Below are positions 35,436 to 44,936 of a stretch of 64,000 nt of DNA, one piece after another. Position 1 is the first letter of the stretch; each line of letters opens with the position of its first letter. The notes beneath the pieces were generated by a model that was not told the origin of the DNA, searched no databases, and saw only the letters and a program-made list of their open reading frames with translations. Location of the stretch: positions 1-64,000 of the forward strand of contig JAJZCR010000012.1 in assembly GCA_021851715.1 (NCBI GenBank), written 5' to 3'. This DNA is from Planctomycetota bacterium. Lineage in GTDB: Bacteria > Planctomycetota > Phycisphaerae > WQYP01. The position numbers and the translations under genes were made by a program.

Positions 35436-36356
35436 TTAACCATAAATTGCGCCCAAAGCTTGCGACAAATCCGGATACCGGAAAGCGTATGCCATTTCCT
35501 GCAGCCGGCCGGGCAAACACCGACACCCATGCAGAGCCAATTCCGGCTCTGTACCCAGCATAACCGCTCCTATCCGCACAGCCAGCGCCGGTACCGGCGG
35601 ACTCCATGGGCGGTGCAGGGCGCGGCGCAGCAGGGCCATAAATTCAGCGTTGCGCGCCGGGTGGGGTGCGCAGGCCACATAAACCCCCTGCGAATCCTGC
35701 CGCCGGATCAACTCATCCACAATGCTCACGACATCAGCCAGGTGAATCCAACTCATCCACTGACGGCCGGACCCAACGGCCCCGCCCAATCCCCAACGGG
35801 TGATTGTGCCCAGCGGTGCCAGCAAACCACCGCTTGCATCCAGCACCAACCCAAGGCGCAGGATGACCTGCCGGGTTTGAGGCATGGAATGACGCAGCAC
35901 CGCGTGCTCCCACATTGCACATGTTTGCGCGATAAACCCTGTCCCCGTTCCTGTGAGTTCCGTACAAACCGCATCTCCGCTGTCGCCGTAGATGCCGATG
36001 GCACTGGTTTGAATAAGGACGGCCGGTGGCTGGCGGGCCGCGGCGATCGCCTGCGTTACCGCAAGCACGCTGCTCACGCGACTTTCAATAATTTCCGCCC
36101 GATGAGCGGCGGTATGGCGACAATTGATATTTTTGCCCGTGAGATTTACTACGGCGTGAGCACCTTCAAACTCCTCCGCCCACGCCTCCACGCTGCGTCC
36201 ATTCCATTCCACTTGCCGGACGCCATCCGTTTCGTGGATGCGGGCGCGGCGGGTTAATACCACAACGTCCCAGCCGTCATCGACGAACTTTTGGGCGATG
36301 GCAGTGCCTATAAAGCCGTTGCCACCTGCTAAGATAATTTTTTGGGGGGTGGGCAT
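35436..36356 (-). CDS. TIGR01777-type NAD(P)-dependent epimerase (YfcH-like)
   Basis: 306 residues of the extended-SDR family often annotated as nucleoside-diphosphate-sugar epimerase or SulA-like. N-terminal IILAGGNGFIGTAIAQKF is the dinucleotide motif; VVNLTGKNI and the family C-terminal DUF1731-like segment (FMALLRRALHRPWSPPVPAL...) follow. The YxxxK pair of classical SDRs is replaced, as in this family. Its substrate is unknown. It starts two bases after the stop of the PEP-CTERM gene, so the two are co-translated. Confidence 0.88.
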   Translation of the reverse strand: MPTPQKIILAGGNGFIGTAIAQKFVDDGWDVVVLTRRARIHETDGVRQVEWNGRSVEAWAEEFEGAHAVVNLTGKNINCRHTAAHRAEIIESRVSSVLAVTQAIAAARQPPAVLIQTSAIGIYGDSGDAVCTELTGTGTGFIAQTCAMWEHAVLRHSMPQTRQVILRLGLVLDASGGLLAPLGTITRWGLGGAVGSGRQWMSWIHLADVVSIVDELIRRQDSQGVYVACAPHPARNAEFMALLRRALHRPWSPPVPALAVRIGAVMLGTEPELALHGCRCLPGRLQEMAYAFRYPDLSQALGAIYG

Positions 36357-36358
36357 AT

Positions 36359-36973
36359 TTACGCCATTCGTCGCCGCATCAGCAGCAAGCCCCCTACAAC
36401 CAGCAGCGTCAGCGCAGCAGGTTCGGGTACAGGCGCGATGGATGTTTTTGGTGCGTTCACCAGCGATCCACCGGCAAAGCTGGAAAAGCCATGGCCGAAC
36501 CAGGTGGCAATCTCACTGCCGGTGGCAGGGAAACCTGCAAAGTTTTCCGGACTAAAGCCGGCGTTGTTGGAATCCAGGAGTTCCGCCACATAAACCTGAT
36601 TATCGCCAATGTTCTCTAATTCTCCGCCTATGACGTCGGACCGCCCCACCGCGCCTTCTCCGCCGCTCTGGGCGACAAACACATTCAGTGATTCCAGGGC
36701 TACATCCGAGCCCATCGGACTAACGCCATCCGCCTCCTGAGAAAATGCATTATTGCCAGAAAGCGTAAAACCCGAGGAATGACTAGTTCCGTTAACCGAA
36801 AACATGGTGGCCGGGGTATTGCCGGATGCGGCCATATCCGCCGGACCATTTTCCGAAAAATTCAGCACCGTCACCGTATTGGCTTGAGCGACGCCAACCG
36901 TGGCCGCCAGCAACAACCCCATGGTGCTCCAGCACCCGGGCCGGCTGAAAAAGTTAAACGCATGACGTTTCAT
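36359..36973 (-). CDS. PEP-CTERM sorting-domain protein, paralogue 1
   Basis: 204 residues. Signal peptide (WSTMGLLLAATVGVAQA), a beta-rich, Gly/Asn/Ser-rich body, and a C-terminal PVPEPAAL motif followed by a TM helix and RRRMA. This is the PEP-CTERM signal, cut and possibly re-anchored by an exosortase-type system when the protein is exported. AGGAGGTCACG before ATG 36973 is an excellent ribosome-binding site. The body shares a signature with the protein at 46655-47278 (NGPAD, GNNAxSQ, GGEGAxGxxDVxGGEL, QVYVAE). No exosortase gene is in the window. Confidence 0.88.
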   Translation of the reverse strand: MKRHAFNFFSRPGCWSTMGLLLAATVGVAQANTVTVLNFSENGPADMAASGNTPATMFSVNGTSHSSGFTLSGNNAFSQEADGVSPMGSDVALESLNVFVAQSGGEGAVGRSDVIGGELENIGDNQVYVAELLDSNNAGFSPENFAGFPATGSEIATWFGHGFSSFAGGSLVNAPKTSIAPVPEPAALTLLVVGGLLLMRRRMA

Positions 36974-37280
36974 CGTGACCTCCTGGAATTGCCACAGACT
37001 TACTGGCAACTCGCAGGTTGTTAAAATATGGACCCCTCTGCGGGCAGAGTCAGCTCCAATCAGGCAGTCTCCCGCCGCAACCAAGTTGTTCGATGCCCCG
37101 CTATTAGTTTGTAGGCGCGCTACGCATCAAAGGCAAGATCGCTATCCGAAAAGTCCGGAAATAGAGGCCTTGGACATGTTGAGCAGCACTTTGCGGCTGT
37201 GCCGCTGGAGCATTTTCCCTACTTTCGCTACCATAGCCTGAAGATTATGCTGGTCCGATTAGAGTCACAGGAGTTTGCGG
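36974..37280. other. Divergent intergenic region, no gene seen
   Basis: 307 bases between the PEP-CTERM gene (leftward) and the potassium-channel gene (rightward). The short frames here overlap the starts of these genes and look like shadows. It should contain both promoters; a possible TTCGCT-N16-TATGCT pair ends about 30 bases before the channel start but is weak. No hairpin or repeat of note. Confidence 0.5.
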
Positions 37281-38519
37281 ATGGCACAATTTCGACCTGT
37301 CCTACACTTTCCATTCAGGCAGCGTCTGGTGCGCATTTTCGCTCAACTTCGGCGGCGTTTTTTCTGGGACCATTGGTTTCCGCATATTGCCATCGCCGTG
37401 GCAGTGGCCGTGTTCGGACTGATTAATTTTCTCGATGGCCTGGCACGCATTGCACCTAACTTTCCGGGCTTTATGAACCTGAAGCCGGTGCTTCACCTGG
37501 GGCAAATACCCGCCTTCAAAGCCCTGGCTGGAATTCCGCAGGGCCTGGCGGGTGCGGTGCTGATGGTCATGGCCATTGGGCTGGCATTTCGTTCACGCTT
37601 TGCCTGGGCGGTTACATTGCTGCTGGCGGCTGCCACGATGGCCCTGATAATCCATCATGGCGGCCTTCATTGGGGATCGCTGGTGGCCTTTAACGGGCTG
37701 CTGCTGGTAGCCATCCTGATTTTTCATCGCGATTTTGCTCATTCCAGCCTGACGGCCGGGACTTTGTTTGGTGTGATCAGCGTTGTGCTCTTGCTGGGTT
37801 ATGCGGTTTTCGGGTCCTATATTCTGGGAGCAGGGTTTTCACCGCCCATTACCAAGTTGCCCACCGCCCTGTACTTTTCCGTGGTGACACTATCCACAGT
37901 CGGCTATGGAGATATCGTTCCGAAAACTGTTGATGCGCGGATGTTTGTGGTTTCCGTCATCATTTTAGGCATTACCGTCTTTGCCACTTCCATTTCCGCC
38001 GTGATTGTGCCGCTGGTCAACGGACGCATGCAGCGGCTGCTTGCAGGAGAAAAGAAACGTATGAAACAAAACCACTACATTATCACCGGCGATAACGCTT
38101 TGGCGCATAACACCTATCGCGAACTCAAGGCCCGGCATCTGCCTGTACTGGTGTTGCTGGCCGCACCGCCCACCACATCCTGGGTGGATGCGGATGATTT
38201 AATGATCGGCGATGCTTCTGATTCAGAAACGCTGCGCAAAGCGGGTGGTGCCGATGCCCTGGCCATTCTGGCTTTGCGGGCCGATGACAGTGAAAATGCG
38301 TTTATCGTGCTGGCCGCCAAAGAAATCGGCGGTAAAGCCCGCACGGTCGCAGCGGTGAAAAACAGCAAGAACCTGGCCCGCGTGCGCCGCGTAGGACCGG
38401 ACCTGGTCATCGCACCGGATATTCTCGGCGGCGAAGTACTGGCCATGGCCTTAAACGGGGAAACATTGAACAGCGAAAGCATTCTGCGAAACATGTTCCA
38501 AGGCGATGCCAAGTCGTGA
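37281..38519 (+). CDS. Potassium channel with C-terminal RCK (TrkA-N) domain
   Basis: 412 residues. Several N-terminal TM helices precede a pore region with the K+ selectivity filter TLSTVGYGD near residue 210, then a TM helix and a cytoplasmic Rossmann-like RCK domain (NHYIITGDNALAHNTYREL, DADDLMIGDASDSETL...). The layout resembles E. coli Kch (voltage-gated-like, six TM). It sits in the inner membrane and is probably gated by a ligand at the RCK domain. ATG 37281 has AGGAG seven bases upstream. pabB follows 27 bases later. Confidence 0.9.
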   Translation: MAQFRPVLHFPFRQRLVRIFAQLRRRFFWDHWFPHIAIAVAVAVFGLINFLDGLARIAPNFPGFMNLKPVLHLGQIPAFKALAGIPQGLAGAVLMVMAIGLAFRSRFAWAVTLLLAAATMALIIHHGGLHWGSLVAFNGLLLVAILIFHRDFAHSSLTAGTLFGVISVVLLLGYAVFGSYILGAGFSPPITKLPTALYFSVVTLSTVGYGDIVPKTVDARMFVVSVIILGITVFATSISAVIVPLVNGRMQRLLAGEKKRMKQNHYIITGDNALAHNTYRELKARHLPVLVLLAAPPTTSWVDADDLMIGDASDSETLRKAGGADALAILALRADDSENAFIVLAAKEIGGKARTVAAVKNSKNLARVRRVGPDLVIAPDILGGEVLAMALNGETLNSESILRNMFQGDAKS

Positions 38520-38546
38520 GATGGCCGAGGCCGGAGGCTGGGAACA

Positions 38547-39986
38547 ATGACCAATTTCACCTTCAAATGCTGCCTGCCCAGCCCACCCTACCAGCAGCCC
38601 ATTGATCTTTTAAACACGCTATCCGGCACCGGCGGCGATCTGGCCACGCTGCAGTTTGGCGATCCCCGCGACGAAACAGTCATCGCGTGCCAGCCAATTA
38701 TCACCTGGACGCTTTACCGTACAGCCCGTGGTACATTGGAATCCGAACTGCGGGCCGGGCCTGCAATCCTGCCGGCCAAGTCTGCAGAAACTAAAACACA
38801 GATGTCCATTTCCTGTGCATTGGATGACTGGCAGGAGCTTCTGGACGGCACCTGCATAGAGTGCGATGCCCAGGGTATGATGCCGCCGCGCTGGATGGGA
38901 TTTATCAGCTACTCCGCCGGAGAACTGCTTGAAGCTGCCACCGCCGAAGCGCGTGCGATGGGTCAATGGCCGCTGATGCGATGGCAACTGTTCGGCCGTT
39001 ATTATGTCTTCAATTCCACCACGCAACGCTGGACGCTTTGCGCCCTGGATCATGCCCAGGACCACGGAGCCGGCCGTGCCCTGGCAGTTATGAAAGAAGA
39101 CCTGCAAGCGGCTGGCAACCAGCCCATGGCCCAACCGACTGAGCCACAGGCCACCATTCTGGCAGTGCCGCAGCCGGCCCGCCTGATGGAAGACATCGCC
39201 ACCGTGCAGCAATACATTGCCGCCGGGGACATTTATCAGGCCAATCTTGCAGTACCGTGGACGGCTGGCACGCGAGAATCACCGGTGGCCATTTACCGGC
39301 GACTGTGCCAGTACACCGCGGCACCCTACAGCGCATTTTTACGTTTTGCCAATCACCATGTCATTTGCGCTTCGCCGGAGCTGTTTTTACAGCGTGCGGG
39401 GAGGCTGATACGCACCGAGCCGATCAAGGGCACACGTCCACGTCTCAGCCAGGATCCGCCAGCCGATGAAGCGCAGCGCCGGGAATTGCTGCAAAGCGTC
39501 AAAGATCAGGCGGAACTGAATATGATCACCGACTTGCTGCGTAATGATCTGGGAAAAATATGCGAATATGGATCCGTACGTGTCGAGGATCCCCGCCGGC
39601 TTCAGGCGCATCCTACCGTCTGGCACACCTGTTCCACCGTCATCGGCACACTGCGCAAGCCCGGGAGCGGATCGGGCTGGGCATCCATCATCAAGGCGAT
39701 GTGCCCCGGCGGATCCATCACCGGCGCACCCAAAATTCGGGCCATGCAGATTATTGCGGCATTGGAGCAATTTCCGCGTGACGTTTATTGCGGCCACATC
39801 GGCTGGATCAACGGCTCAAACGGCGCACTGAATATCGCCATTCGCAGTATTTTTATGCGCGGCCATAGCGCCACAGTCTATGCCGGAGCAGGCATCGTCG
39901 CGGACAGCAGTCCATCCGAAGAGTCGCGGGAGATAGTGGCCAAAGCCAAAGCACCCCTGGCCGCACTGGGCGTGGCCACCGACTGA
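38547..39986 (+). CDS. pabB: Aminodeoxychorismate synthase component I
   Basis: 479 residues of the chorismate-binding (anthranilate synthase I / PabB) family. Conserved blocks: IYQANLAVPW, CASPELFLQR, PIKGTRPR, KDQAELNMITDLLRNDLG and PGGSITGAPKIRAMQII. The lysine in PIKGT (near residue 294) is the PabB marker; anthranilate synthases have alanine there, so I assign para-aminobenzoate synthesis for folate rather than tryptophan synthesis. No PabA or PabC is adjacent. Probably co-transcribed with the channel gene. Confidence 0.88.
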   Translation: MTNFTFKCCLPSPPYQQPIDLLNTLSGTGGDLATLQFGDPRDETVIACQPIITWTLYRTARGTLESELRAGPAILPAKSAETKTQMSISCALDDWQELLDGTCIECDAQGMMPPRWMGFISYSAGELLEAATAEARAMGQWPLMRWQLFGRYYVFNSTTQRWTLCALDHAQDHGAGRALAVMKEDLQAAGNQPMAQPTEPQATILAVPQPARLMEDIATVQQYIAAGDIYQANLAVPWTAGTRESPVAIYRRLCQYTAAPYSAFLRFANHHVICASPELFLQRAGRLIRTEPIKGTRPRLSQDPPADEAQRRELLQSVKDQAELNMITDLLRNDLGKICEYGSVRVEDPRRLQAHPTVWHTCSTVIGTLRKPGSGSGWASIIKAMCPGGSITGAPKIRAMQIIAALEQFPRDVYCGHIGWINGSNGALNIAIRSIFMRGHSATVYAGAGIVADSSPSEESREIVAKAKAPLAALGVATD

Positions 39987-40035
39987 TTAATTGCCGACTG
40001 ATTCCGGCCAGGCCAAACTCAAGCGTGCGGAAAAG

Positions 40036-40050
40036 GCCGCGATACGCGGC
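40036..40050 (-). terminator. Intrinsic terminator for the SpoIIE-phosphatase gene
   Basis: GCCGCG and CGCGGC pair around an ATA loop; on the minus strand the stem is followed by CTTTT. It lies 75 bases past the stop of the phosphatase gene, in the convergent gap with pabB. On the plus strand the flanks are A-rich, so it should act mainly on the minus strand. Confidence 0.55.
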
Positions 40051-40124
40051 AAAATAGCGTACAGAACTCTCTTCATTCCAAGATGCGCCATGTTCACTAA
40101 GCCGCGGGCGTGCCGATCAAGCCG

Positions 40125-41966
40125 TCAGAGGACTTTAATGGCAACCATGGTGGTGTCATCGTAGCGGCGGCTAAGGCCGACGAAACGGCGGGTTTCCCAG
40201 AGCATCTGGCGACAGATCTGGTCGGCGGGAAGGTTAGAGTGCTGCAACAGGGCACTGCGCATGCGCTGCTTGCCAAATTTTTCACCGGAAAATGCCATGG
40301 CATCCGTCACGCCATCGGTATAAATCCAAAGCAAGTCGCCGCTTTGCAATTGCACCACGTCCTTTTCGTAATGCTCCTGCGGATTCACGCCCAACACCAT
40401 GCCGCCGGTGCGTAATTCGCGGAACTCTCCGTTACGCAGCAGCAGAGGAATATCGTGGCCGGCATTGCAATAGGTCAGCCGCTTTTTGTCACAGTCGATG
40501 GTGCCATACCAGGCGGTGACAAATTCGTTGCTGCGGGAATCGCCCGCCACGGAACGATTCACCCGGGCCATGATTTCGTCCAGATCATAAACATCACCGG
40601 CGTAAGCCCGAAAGGCCGCGCGCACAGAAGCCATTAAAAGCGAAGCGGGCAGCCCCTTACCCGCCACGTCGGCCACAGCCACGCCGATAGACCGCTCGCC
40701 GAAAAGCAGGAAGTCATAAAAATCGCCGCCGAGTTCAAAACAAGGCACGTACAATGCGCCGATGTCAAAGCCGGCAATGACGGGTGGATGGGCGGGAATC
40801 ATGCGGCGCTGCACATCGGCGGCAATCTGCACCTGCCGCTCCAGACGGTCTTTTTCGATGGACTCCTCCTGCAGCCGGGCATTTTCAATGGCTACGGCCG
40901 CCTGACTGGCGATGGATTGCAGCAACTTTTGTTCAAATTCGGAGAATTCCTTGCGCTGCCCGCTGTAGACTCTTAACACCCCGATGGGCCGATCTTTATA
41001 GATCAAGGCGGTGGACAACACCGAGGCAATGCCTTCGCGCGCAGCATCTTCCGGATAGGCCACCCGCGGGTCCGCGGCCATATCTGCTACGTATACCACT
41101 ACTCCCGTCAGAGCTTCCCGGTCCACGGCGCTTTTTTCCAGAAGAATGGGGCCTTTTTGTAAATACGCATCCGAAAGATTGCAGACACTTTTGATACGCA
41201 GCTCATTGTTCTGACCATCCAAAAGCCGCAACGACGCGGCCTTTACCCCCATGGCCTCCACCACGCTGGAAGTGACACGATCCAGGGTCTGCTGCAGACC
41301 GCGTGTTCCCGTGAGCATGGTGGAAATGTTAAAGAGCGTGGAAATCTCCAGCAAACGCCGCCGGATGAGAATTTCCTGACGGCACAATCGCGACAAGGCA
41401 TCGGCCAGCATATGCAAAAATTGCACGCTCGCCGTGCGCCGCCGGAGAGTATCCTGATTGATGGTTTCCACCAGCACGCGCACCTGGGCCGCGGGTATGT
41501 TGAGTTTTTCGGAAAGCTCCTTGACCATCGCGGTGCGCATCGGCGCGGCCTTGGCCGGCTCAATAACGATCGAACCGAGGCGCACATCGCCGACGATGAT
41601 GGGCGCGGAAAACGGCTGATCGAGATCCGTATCCCCTTTTTGGTGGCGGGCGGCGGCGATGGCGGCGGATCTGGTTTCAAAACGCTGGCTCACGGTGGTC
41701 TGAGTCAGGGGTTGTCCGGCTGTATCCAAAATCGTAGCCTTGACCTGGGCCACGGACGCCAGAGAATCTTGAATATCCTGCAGCGTTGTTGAATCGATAT
41801 AGTCCGTAAGCTTGGCCTGCGGCCCAATTTCCACGGAATCCGTCGACTTGAAGCCGCGGACCGACGAAATCGCCGCCCCACGCGCCTGGCCTCGACCATC
41901 GGCCGTGCTGATCTGTACTGAAGAATCTGTCACTTCTACCACTTCCACGTCTGATGCGCAAAACAA
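40125..41966 (-). CDS. PocR/GAF-domain, SpoIIE-type PP2C serine phosphatase
   Basis: 613 residues. Residues about 55-190 resemble a PocR sensory domain (TLQDIQDSLASVAQVKATILD...), 210-370 a GAF domain, and 400-612 a SpoIIE/RsbU phosphatase: QIAADVQRRMIPAHPP, ELGGDFYDFL, VAVADVAGKGLPASLLMA, YCNAGHDIPLLL and DGVTDAM, with metal aspartates intact. Such proteins act in partner-switching sigma/anti-sigma control, probably in the cytoplasm. No ATG precedes the domain; the frame begins with TTG 41966, and GTG 41948 is another choice. No anti-sigma gene is nearby. Confidence 0.87.
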   Translation of the reverse strand: MFCASDVEVVEVTDSSVQISTADGRGQARGAAISSVRGFKSTDSVEIGPQAKLTDYIDSTTLQDIQDSLASVAQVKATILDTAGQPLTQTTVSQRFETRSAAIAAARHQKGDTDLDQPFSAPIIVGDVRLGSIVIEPAKAAPMRTAMVKELSEKLNIPAAQVRVLVETINQDTLRRRTASVQFLHMLADALSRLCRQEILIRRRLLEISTLFNISTMLTGTRGLQQTLDRVTSSVVEAMGVKAASLRLLDGQNNELRIKSVCNLSDAYLQKGPILLEKSAVDREALTGVVVYVADMAADPRVAYPEDAAREGIASVLSTALIYKDRPIGVLRVYSGQRKEFSEFEQKLLQSIASQAAVAIENARLQEESIEKDRLERQVQIAADVQRRMIPAHPPVIAGFDIGALYVPCFELGGDFYDFLLFGERSIGVAVADVAGKGLPASLLMASVRAAFRAYAGDVYDLDEIMARVNRSVAGDSRSNEFVTAWYGTIDCDKKRLTYCNAGHDIPLLLRNGEFRELRTGGMVLGVNPQEHYEKDVVQLQSGDLLWIYTDGVTDAMAFSGEKFGKQRMRSALLQHSNLPADQICRQMLWETRRFVGLSRRYDDTTMVAIKVL

Positions 41967-42055
41967 AAATTATGCGCAAGTTAATTGCCCCACGTCGTTC
42001 CGACGTCTTTGATTGAACCGATCCGCCACGCTTCGGGCCAAGAGCGGTGCCGGCA

Positions 42056-43801
42056 CTACGGCTGATGCAGCTTGGCCGGTGCTGCGACGGGCTTTTCCAG
42101 CCAGGCCTTGCGCAAGATGCGAGGCCACACACTCTGCGGTTGAAAATCGACCCATTGTGTAAGGGTATGCCGCAGTTGCCGGCGATAACCAAGTTGGTAA
42201 TCGATATAGGACAGCAGCATCGCGGCGGAGGGGTTATCCCGCTTGACCAGTTTGTTGAGTTCCCGCCTGGCCGCCCGCAGCGAACCCGCCGGAATTAATT
42301 TCTTGATGTTATACCGCACGGCTGTTAACGCGGGATTGCGATTGAACACGAATTGCAGGTTGTAAGCCGCACTGCCGTAAAGTCCGGCGGCAATTTCAGC
42401 ATGGGCCTGACCAATAATCGCCAGCGGATTAGCGGGGCGCATGGCTAAAGCTCCCTGGAAGGCCTGGATGGCCTGCATAAACTTGCCGGCGTCGATGAGC
42501 TTCTGGCCGTAGGCCATGCTGCGATCAAATTTATCGGTCATGTTGCCGGCCAGCGCCTGCAGAGGCATCAGCTTGCGACCTGCCTGCAGTTCCGTACTGA
42601 GCTTCTTCGGAATGTTTATGCCGTTAGCCCGATTCCAAAGCCTGGCCGCCGTTGGCTTGTTACTGTGCTGTTTCGTCAAGCCTGCTACGACGTGGGCCGA
42701 GGGATTCATAATAGGCAGACCGGTGATGGGATCGATGGTTACCATGCTCTGGGCGGCGGCACTTTGTGGCACAAGATTCGTGAGAGTCATCGCGGGCTGT
42801 CCGGCCAGCCCTGGAGCGACAATGTTGATCTTTTCTCCAGTTTGCAATTCATGGAGTAAATGTTGATAAACGTCGCCGACGCCTCCCGCATTCACCTGGG
42901 CATTTTGTTTGGTGCCCAGGGGCTTGCCGATCTGCGTGGCCTTGACCACCCCACTTAACGGCGTGGTACCCACAGCGGCTCCGCTGGGCCGTGTTCGCTC
43001 CTTCTGGCTTTGCTGACCTGGGATCAAGGCTGGACCATTGTTGGGATTCTGGTTCACTGTGCCGGTCATGCGAGCATAAGCCGCCTGCTGTTGAATGGGG
43101 ATTTCACGCAAACCAAAAAGAGAATTGACATTGCTGCCGGTCGGCGCGATGAGGCCATTTTGTGCCAAACCAATGGTCCTTGGAGAAATTGCGGATGTCG
43201 GACTGCCGTAGATCGATGCAAAGGGACTCGCTGGTCCCACCGGTACCGGCCCGTTGTAGATGGCTGAATTCTGTCCCAGTCCATTTTGGCCGGTCATGCC
43301 CAGGGAAGCTGGAGAATATACACCGTTAATGGTGGCGTTAATGCGCGAGCTGGAACTGGTTACATTGCCTACATTGGAATAAGTATTGATGGGCAGTGCT
43401 CCGGGGGGCGAACTATAGCTGGGCGGAGCGCTGGTTACGATCGGAATTCGGGCGTACGTGACACCCCCGCCAGGTAGCGTAATCGGTACGGTCTGGTAAC
43501 TGGTATGGGCGGTAGAGTTGATATTGTTCATGTACTGGTTGCCGTTGAAGGGCACATAACCCGGAATGGTGGCGTTGCTGCCGCCACTGCCTACCTGATT
43601 ATTGGCATCCAATGCCTGGCCATTTTGCACCTGAACCTGCCCCTGTGCTGCGGCACAGGCCAGGGTAGCCGCGGCAATCCAGATCAAGGTCAAGATGCGA
43701 CTTCCAGATGATGGCGTCGATATTTTCCTTATACGACTGATAATATCAGTGCCATTTTGCCCCTGATTAAGGCCATTCGTCATTTTGCGTACATTTTTCA
43801 T
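42056..43801 (-). CDS. Exported protein with C-terminal TPR-like repeats
   Basis: 581 residues. Signal segment near 36-52 (LTLIWIAAATLACAAAQGQ), then about 320 residues of low-complexity Asn/Gly/Ser/Pro/Gln sequence with no domain I recognise. The last 200 residues form an alpha-helical, TPR-like array, starting with YGQKLIDAGKFMQAIQAFQGALAMRPANPLAI. Likely in the periplasm or outer membrane, as a scaffold or assembly protein; function unknown. GAGGTG before ATG 43801 is a good site. The SpoIIE-phosphatase gene follows 90 bases downstream. Confidence 0.75.
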   Translation of the reverse strand: MKNVRKMTNGLNQGQNGTDIISRIRKISTPSSGSRILTLIWIAAATLACAAAQGQVQVQNGQALDANNQVGSGGSNATIPGYVPFNGNQYMNNINSTAHTSYQTVPITLPGGGVTYARIPIVTSAPPSYSSPPGALPINTYSNVGNVTSSSSRINATINGVYSPASLGMTGQNGLGQNSAIYNGPVPVGPASPFASIYGSPTSAISPRTIGLAQNGLIAPTGSNVNSLFGLREIPIQQQAAYARMTGTVNQNPNNGPALIPGQQSQKERTRPSGAAVGTTPLSGVVKATQIGKPLGTKQNAQVNAGGVGDVYQHLLHELQTGEKINIVAPGLAGQPAMTLTNLVPQSAAAQSMVTIDPITGLPIMNPSAHVVAGLTKQHSNKPTAARLWNRANGINIPKKLSTELQAGRKLMPLQALAGNMTDKFDRSMAYGQKLIDAGKFMQAIQAFQGALAMRPANPLAIIGQAHAEIAAGLYGSAAYNLQFVFNRNPALTAVRYNIKKLIPAGSLRAARRELNKLVKRDNPSAAMLLSYIDYQLGYRRQLRHTLTQWVDFQPQSVWPRILRKAWLEKPVAAPAKLHQP

Positions 43802-43894
43802 AAAGCACCTCTAGTAATGGCTACGCCCAACCAACAACGAGCTTGCCACCACCAATGTATTATACCGTCTGGCCGGCTTAAAAGTGCAAGCGAG

Positions 43895-43920
43895 AGCCGG
43901 CTATGGGCAGCGTTGCCCAT
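43895..43920. terminator. Paired hairpins between the exported TPR gene and dtxR
   Basis: AGCCGGCT (43895-43902) is an 8-bp palindrome directly followed by an ATGGGCA-GCGT-TGCCCAT hairpin (43903-43920). It lies beyond the stop of the leftward DtxR-type gene. There is no T-tract, so a terminator role is only likely by position. Confidence 0.4.
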
Positions 43921-43972
43921 CCCAATTCGTCAGACCGCTATCCATATCATCGCCGAAATAAAGGGTTTTATT

Positions 43973-44656
43973 TCATTTTTTTCGCTCATTCAGTTGAACG
44001 AGAAACTTTTCGGCAACCGAAAAACTCATCGCCTCCACTTGGGTTTCGCCCGGTTTTATCGCCATCAATTCGACCGTTTGGGCCTGATGATTTCGGCTGG
44101 CCACACGAATTTCGGCCCCCGGTAACAAGCCACATTGATTCACATATTGCAAAAATTCAGCACTTTGATCGAGAATTCTGGCAATGCTGGTCGGCTCGCC
44201 GAGCGGACAATCCAGCAAAGTGCAGCAATCCTGGCGGCGAACCACCCCACCCGCCGTAGGTATTGGATCTCCATGCGGATCAAACGCGGGGTGATGCAGT
44301 ATTTCATCGATTCTTGCCAGCAGACGGTCTGATACTACATGCTCCAACTCCTCGGCCTCTTCGTGCACTTCGGACCAATCCAATCCCAGCACCTGTACCA
44401 GGAGCAATTCAATCAACCGATGCCGCCGCAACACATGCAGCGCCAACTGTTCACCGGCCGGAGTTAAACGCACTCCGGCACGCGGTTCATATTCCACCAA
44501 ATGAGCATCGGAAATGGCACGAACCATGGAAGTGGCAGTGCCCGGCGTAACCCCCACCGCCGTTGACAACTTCCCCATGGTCAACCATTGGGTTTCATCG
44601 GCGGGCCGGGAGAGATAAATTTGTTTGAGATAATTTTCAATCGTCCGGCTTGCCAT
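43973..44656 (-). CDS. DtxR/MntR-type metal-dependent transcriptional repressor
   Basis: 227 residues. Residues 1-65 are a winged helix-turn-helix (MASRTIENYLKQIYL, GKLSTAVGVTPGTATSMVRAI), 65-145 the metal-binding/dimer domain (HVLRRHRLIELLLVQVLGLDW, VHEEAEELEHVVSD, HPAFDPHGDPIP), and the C-terminus is an SH3-like FeoA-type domain. This is the iron- or manganese-sensing DtxR family. It diverges from the Nramp gene across a 280-base region with a strong palindrome. Expected to repress metal uptake at high metal. Confidence 0.9.
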   Translation of the reverse strand: MASRTIENYLKQIYLSRPADETQWLTMGKLSTAVGVTPGTATSMVRAISDAHLVEYEPRAGVRLTPAGEQLALHVLRRHRLIELLLVQVLGLDWSEVHEEAEELEHVVSDRLLARIDEILHHPAFDPHGDPIPTAGGVVRRQDCCTLLDCPLGEPTSIARILDQSAEFLQYVNQCGLLPGAEIRVASRNHQAQTVELMAIKPGETQVEAMSFSVAEKFLVQLNERKK

Positions 44657-44739
44657 GGGATCGCCTTTCGTTAAATTTCATGTTTTCATACAGCCTGCCA
44701 ACCACAAACCTCAGCATCCGCATTCTATACTTACCCTGC

Positions 44740-44767
44740 AATTGACTTTGGCAAAGCAAAGTTAATT
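44740..44767. promoter_or_regulatory. 28-bp palindromic operator between dtxR-type and Nramp genes
   Basis: Arms of 11 bp, AATTGACTTTG and CAAAGTTAATT, match at ten of eleven positions around a GCAAAG spacer. The length and AT-rich ends suit a dimeric DtxR/MntR-type repressor. It overlaps the likely rightward Nramp promoter and lies about 85 bases before the repressor start, so it could control both. Binding by the neighbouring repressor is an inference. Confidence 0.6.
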
Positions 44768-44777
44768 ATGCTATAAA
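44748..44777 (+). promoter_or_regulatory. Promoter for the Nramp operon
   Basis: TTGGCA at 44748-44753, an 18-base spacer and TATAAA at 44772-44777. It lies across the right half of the 28-bp palindrome, so bound repressor would block RNA polymerase. The leader would be about 150 bases before ATG 44937. Confidence 0.45.
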
Positions 44778-44936
44778 TCAAATCCATTTGCAAGCCAATA
44801 CATAATTGGTTATATTAAACATCAAATTTCCGGACGATGCGGAAAATTAGAACAAGTAAGCCGCGCCTGAGCGAGGGTGCAACAGATCACGCATGGCTGA
44901 CTCAAACCGCGCGCCGCAAACAGGAGCGTTCCAAAT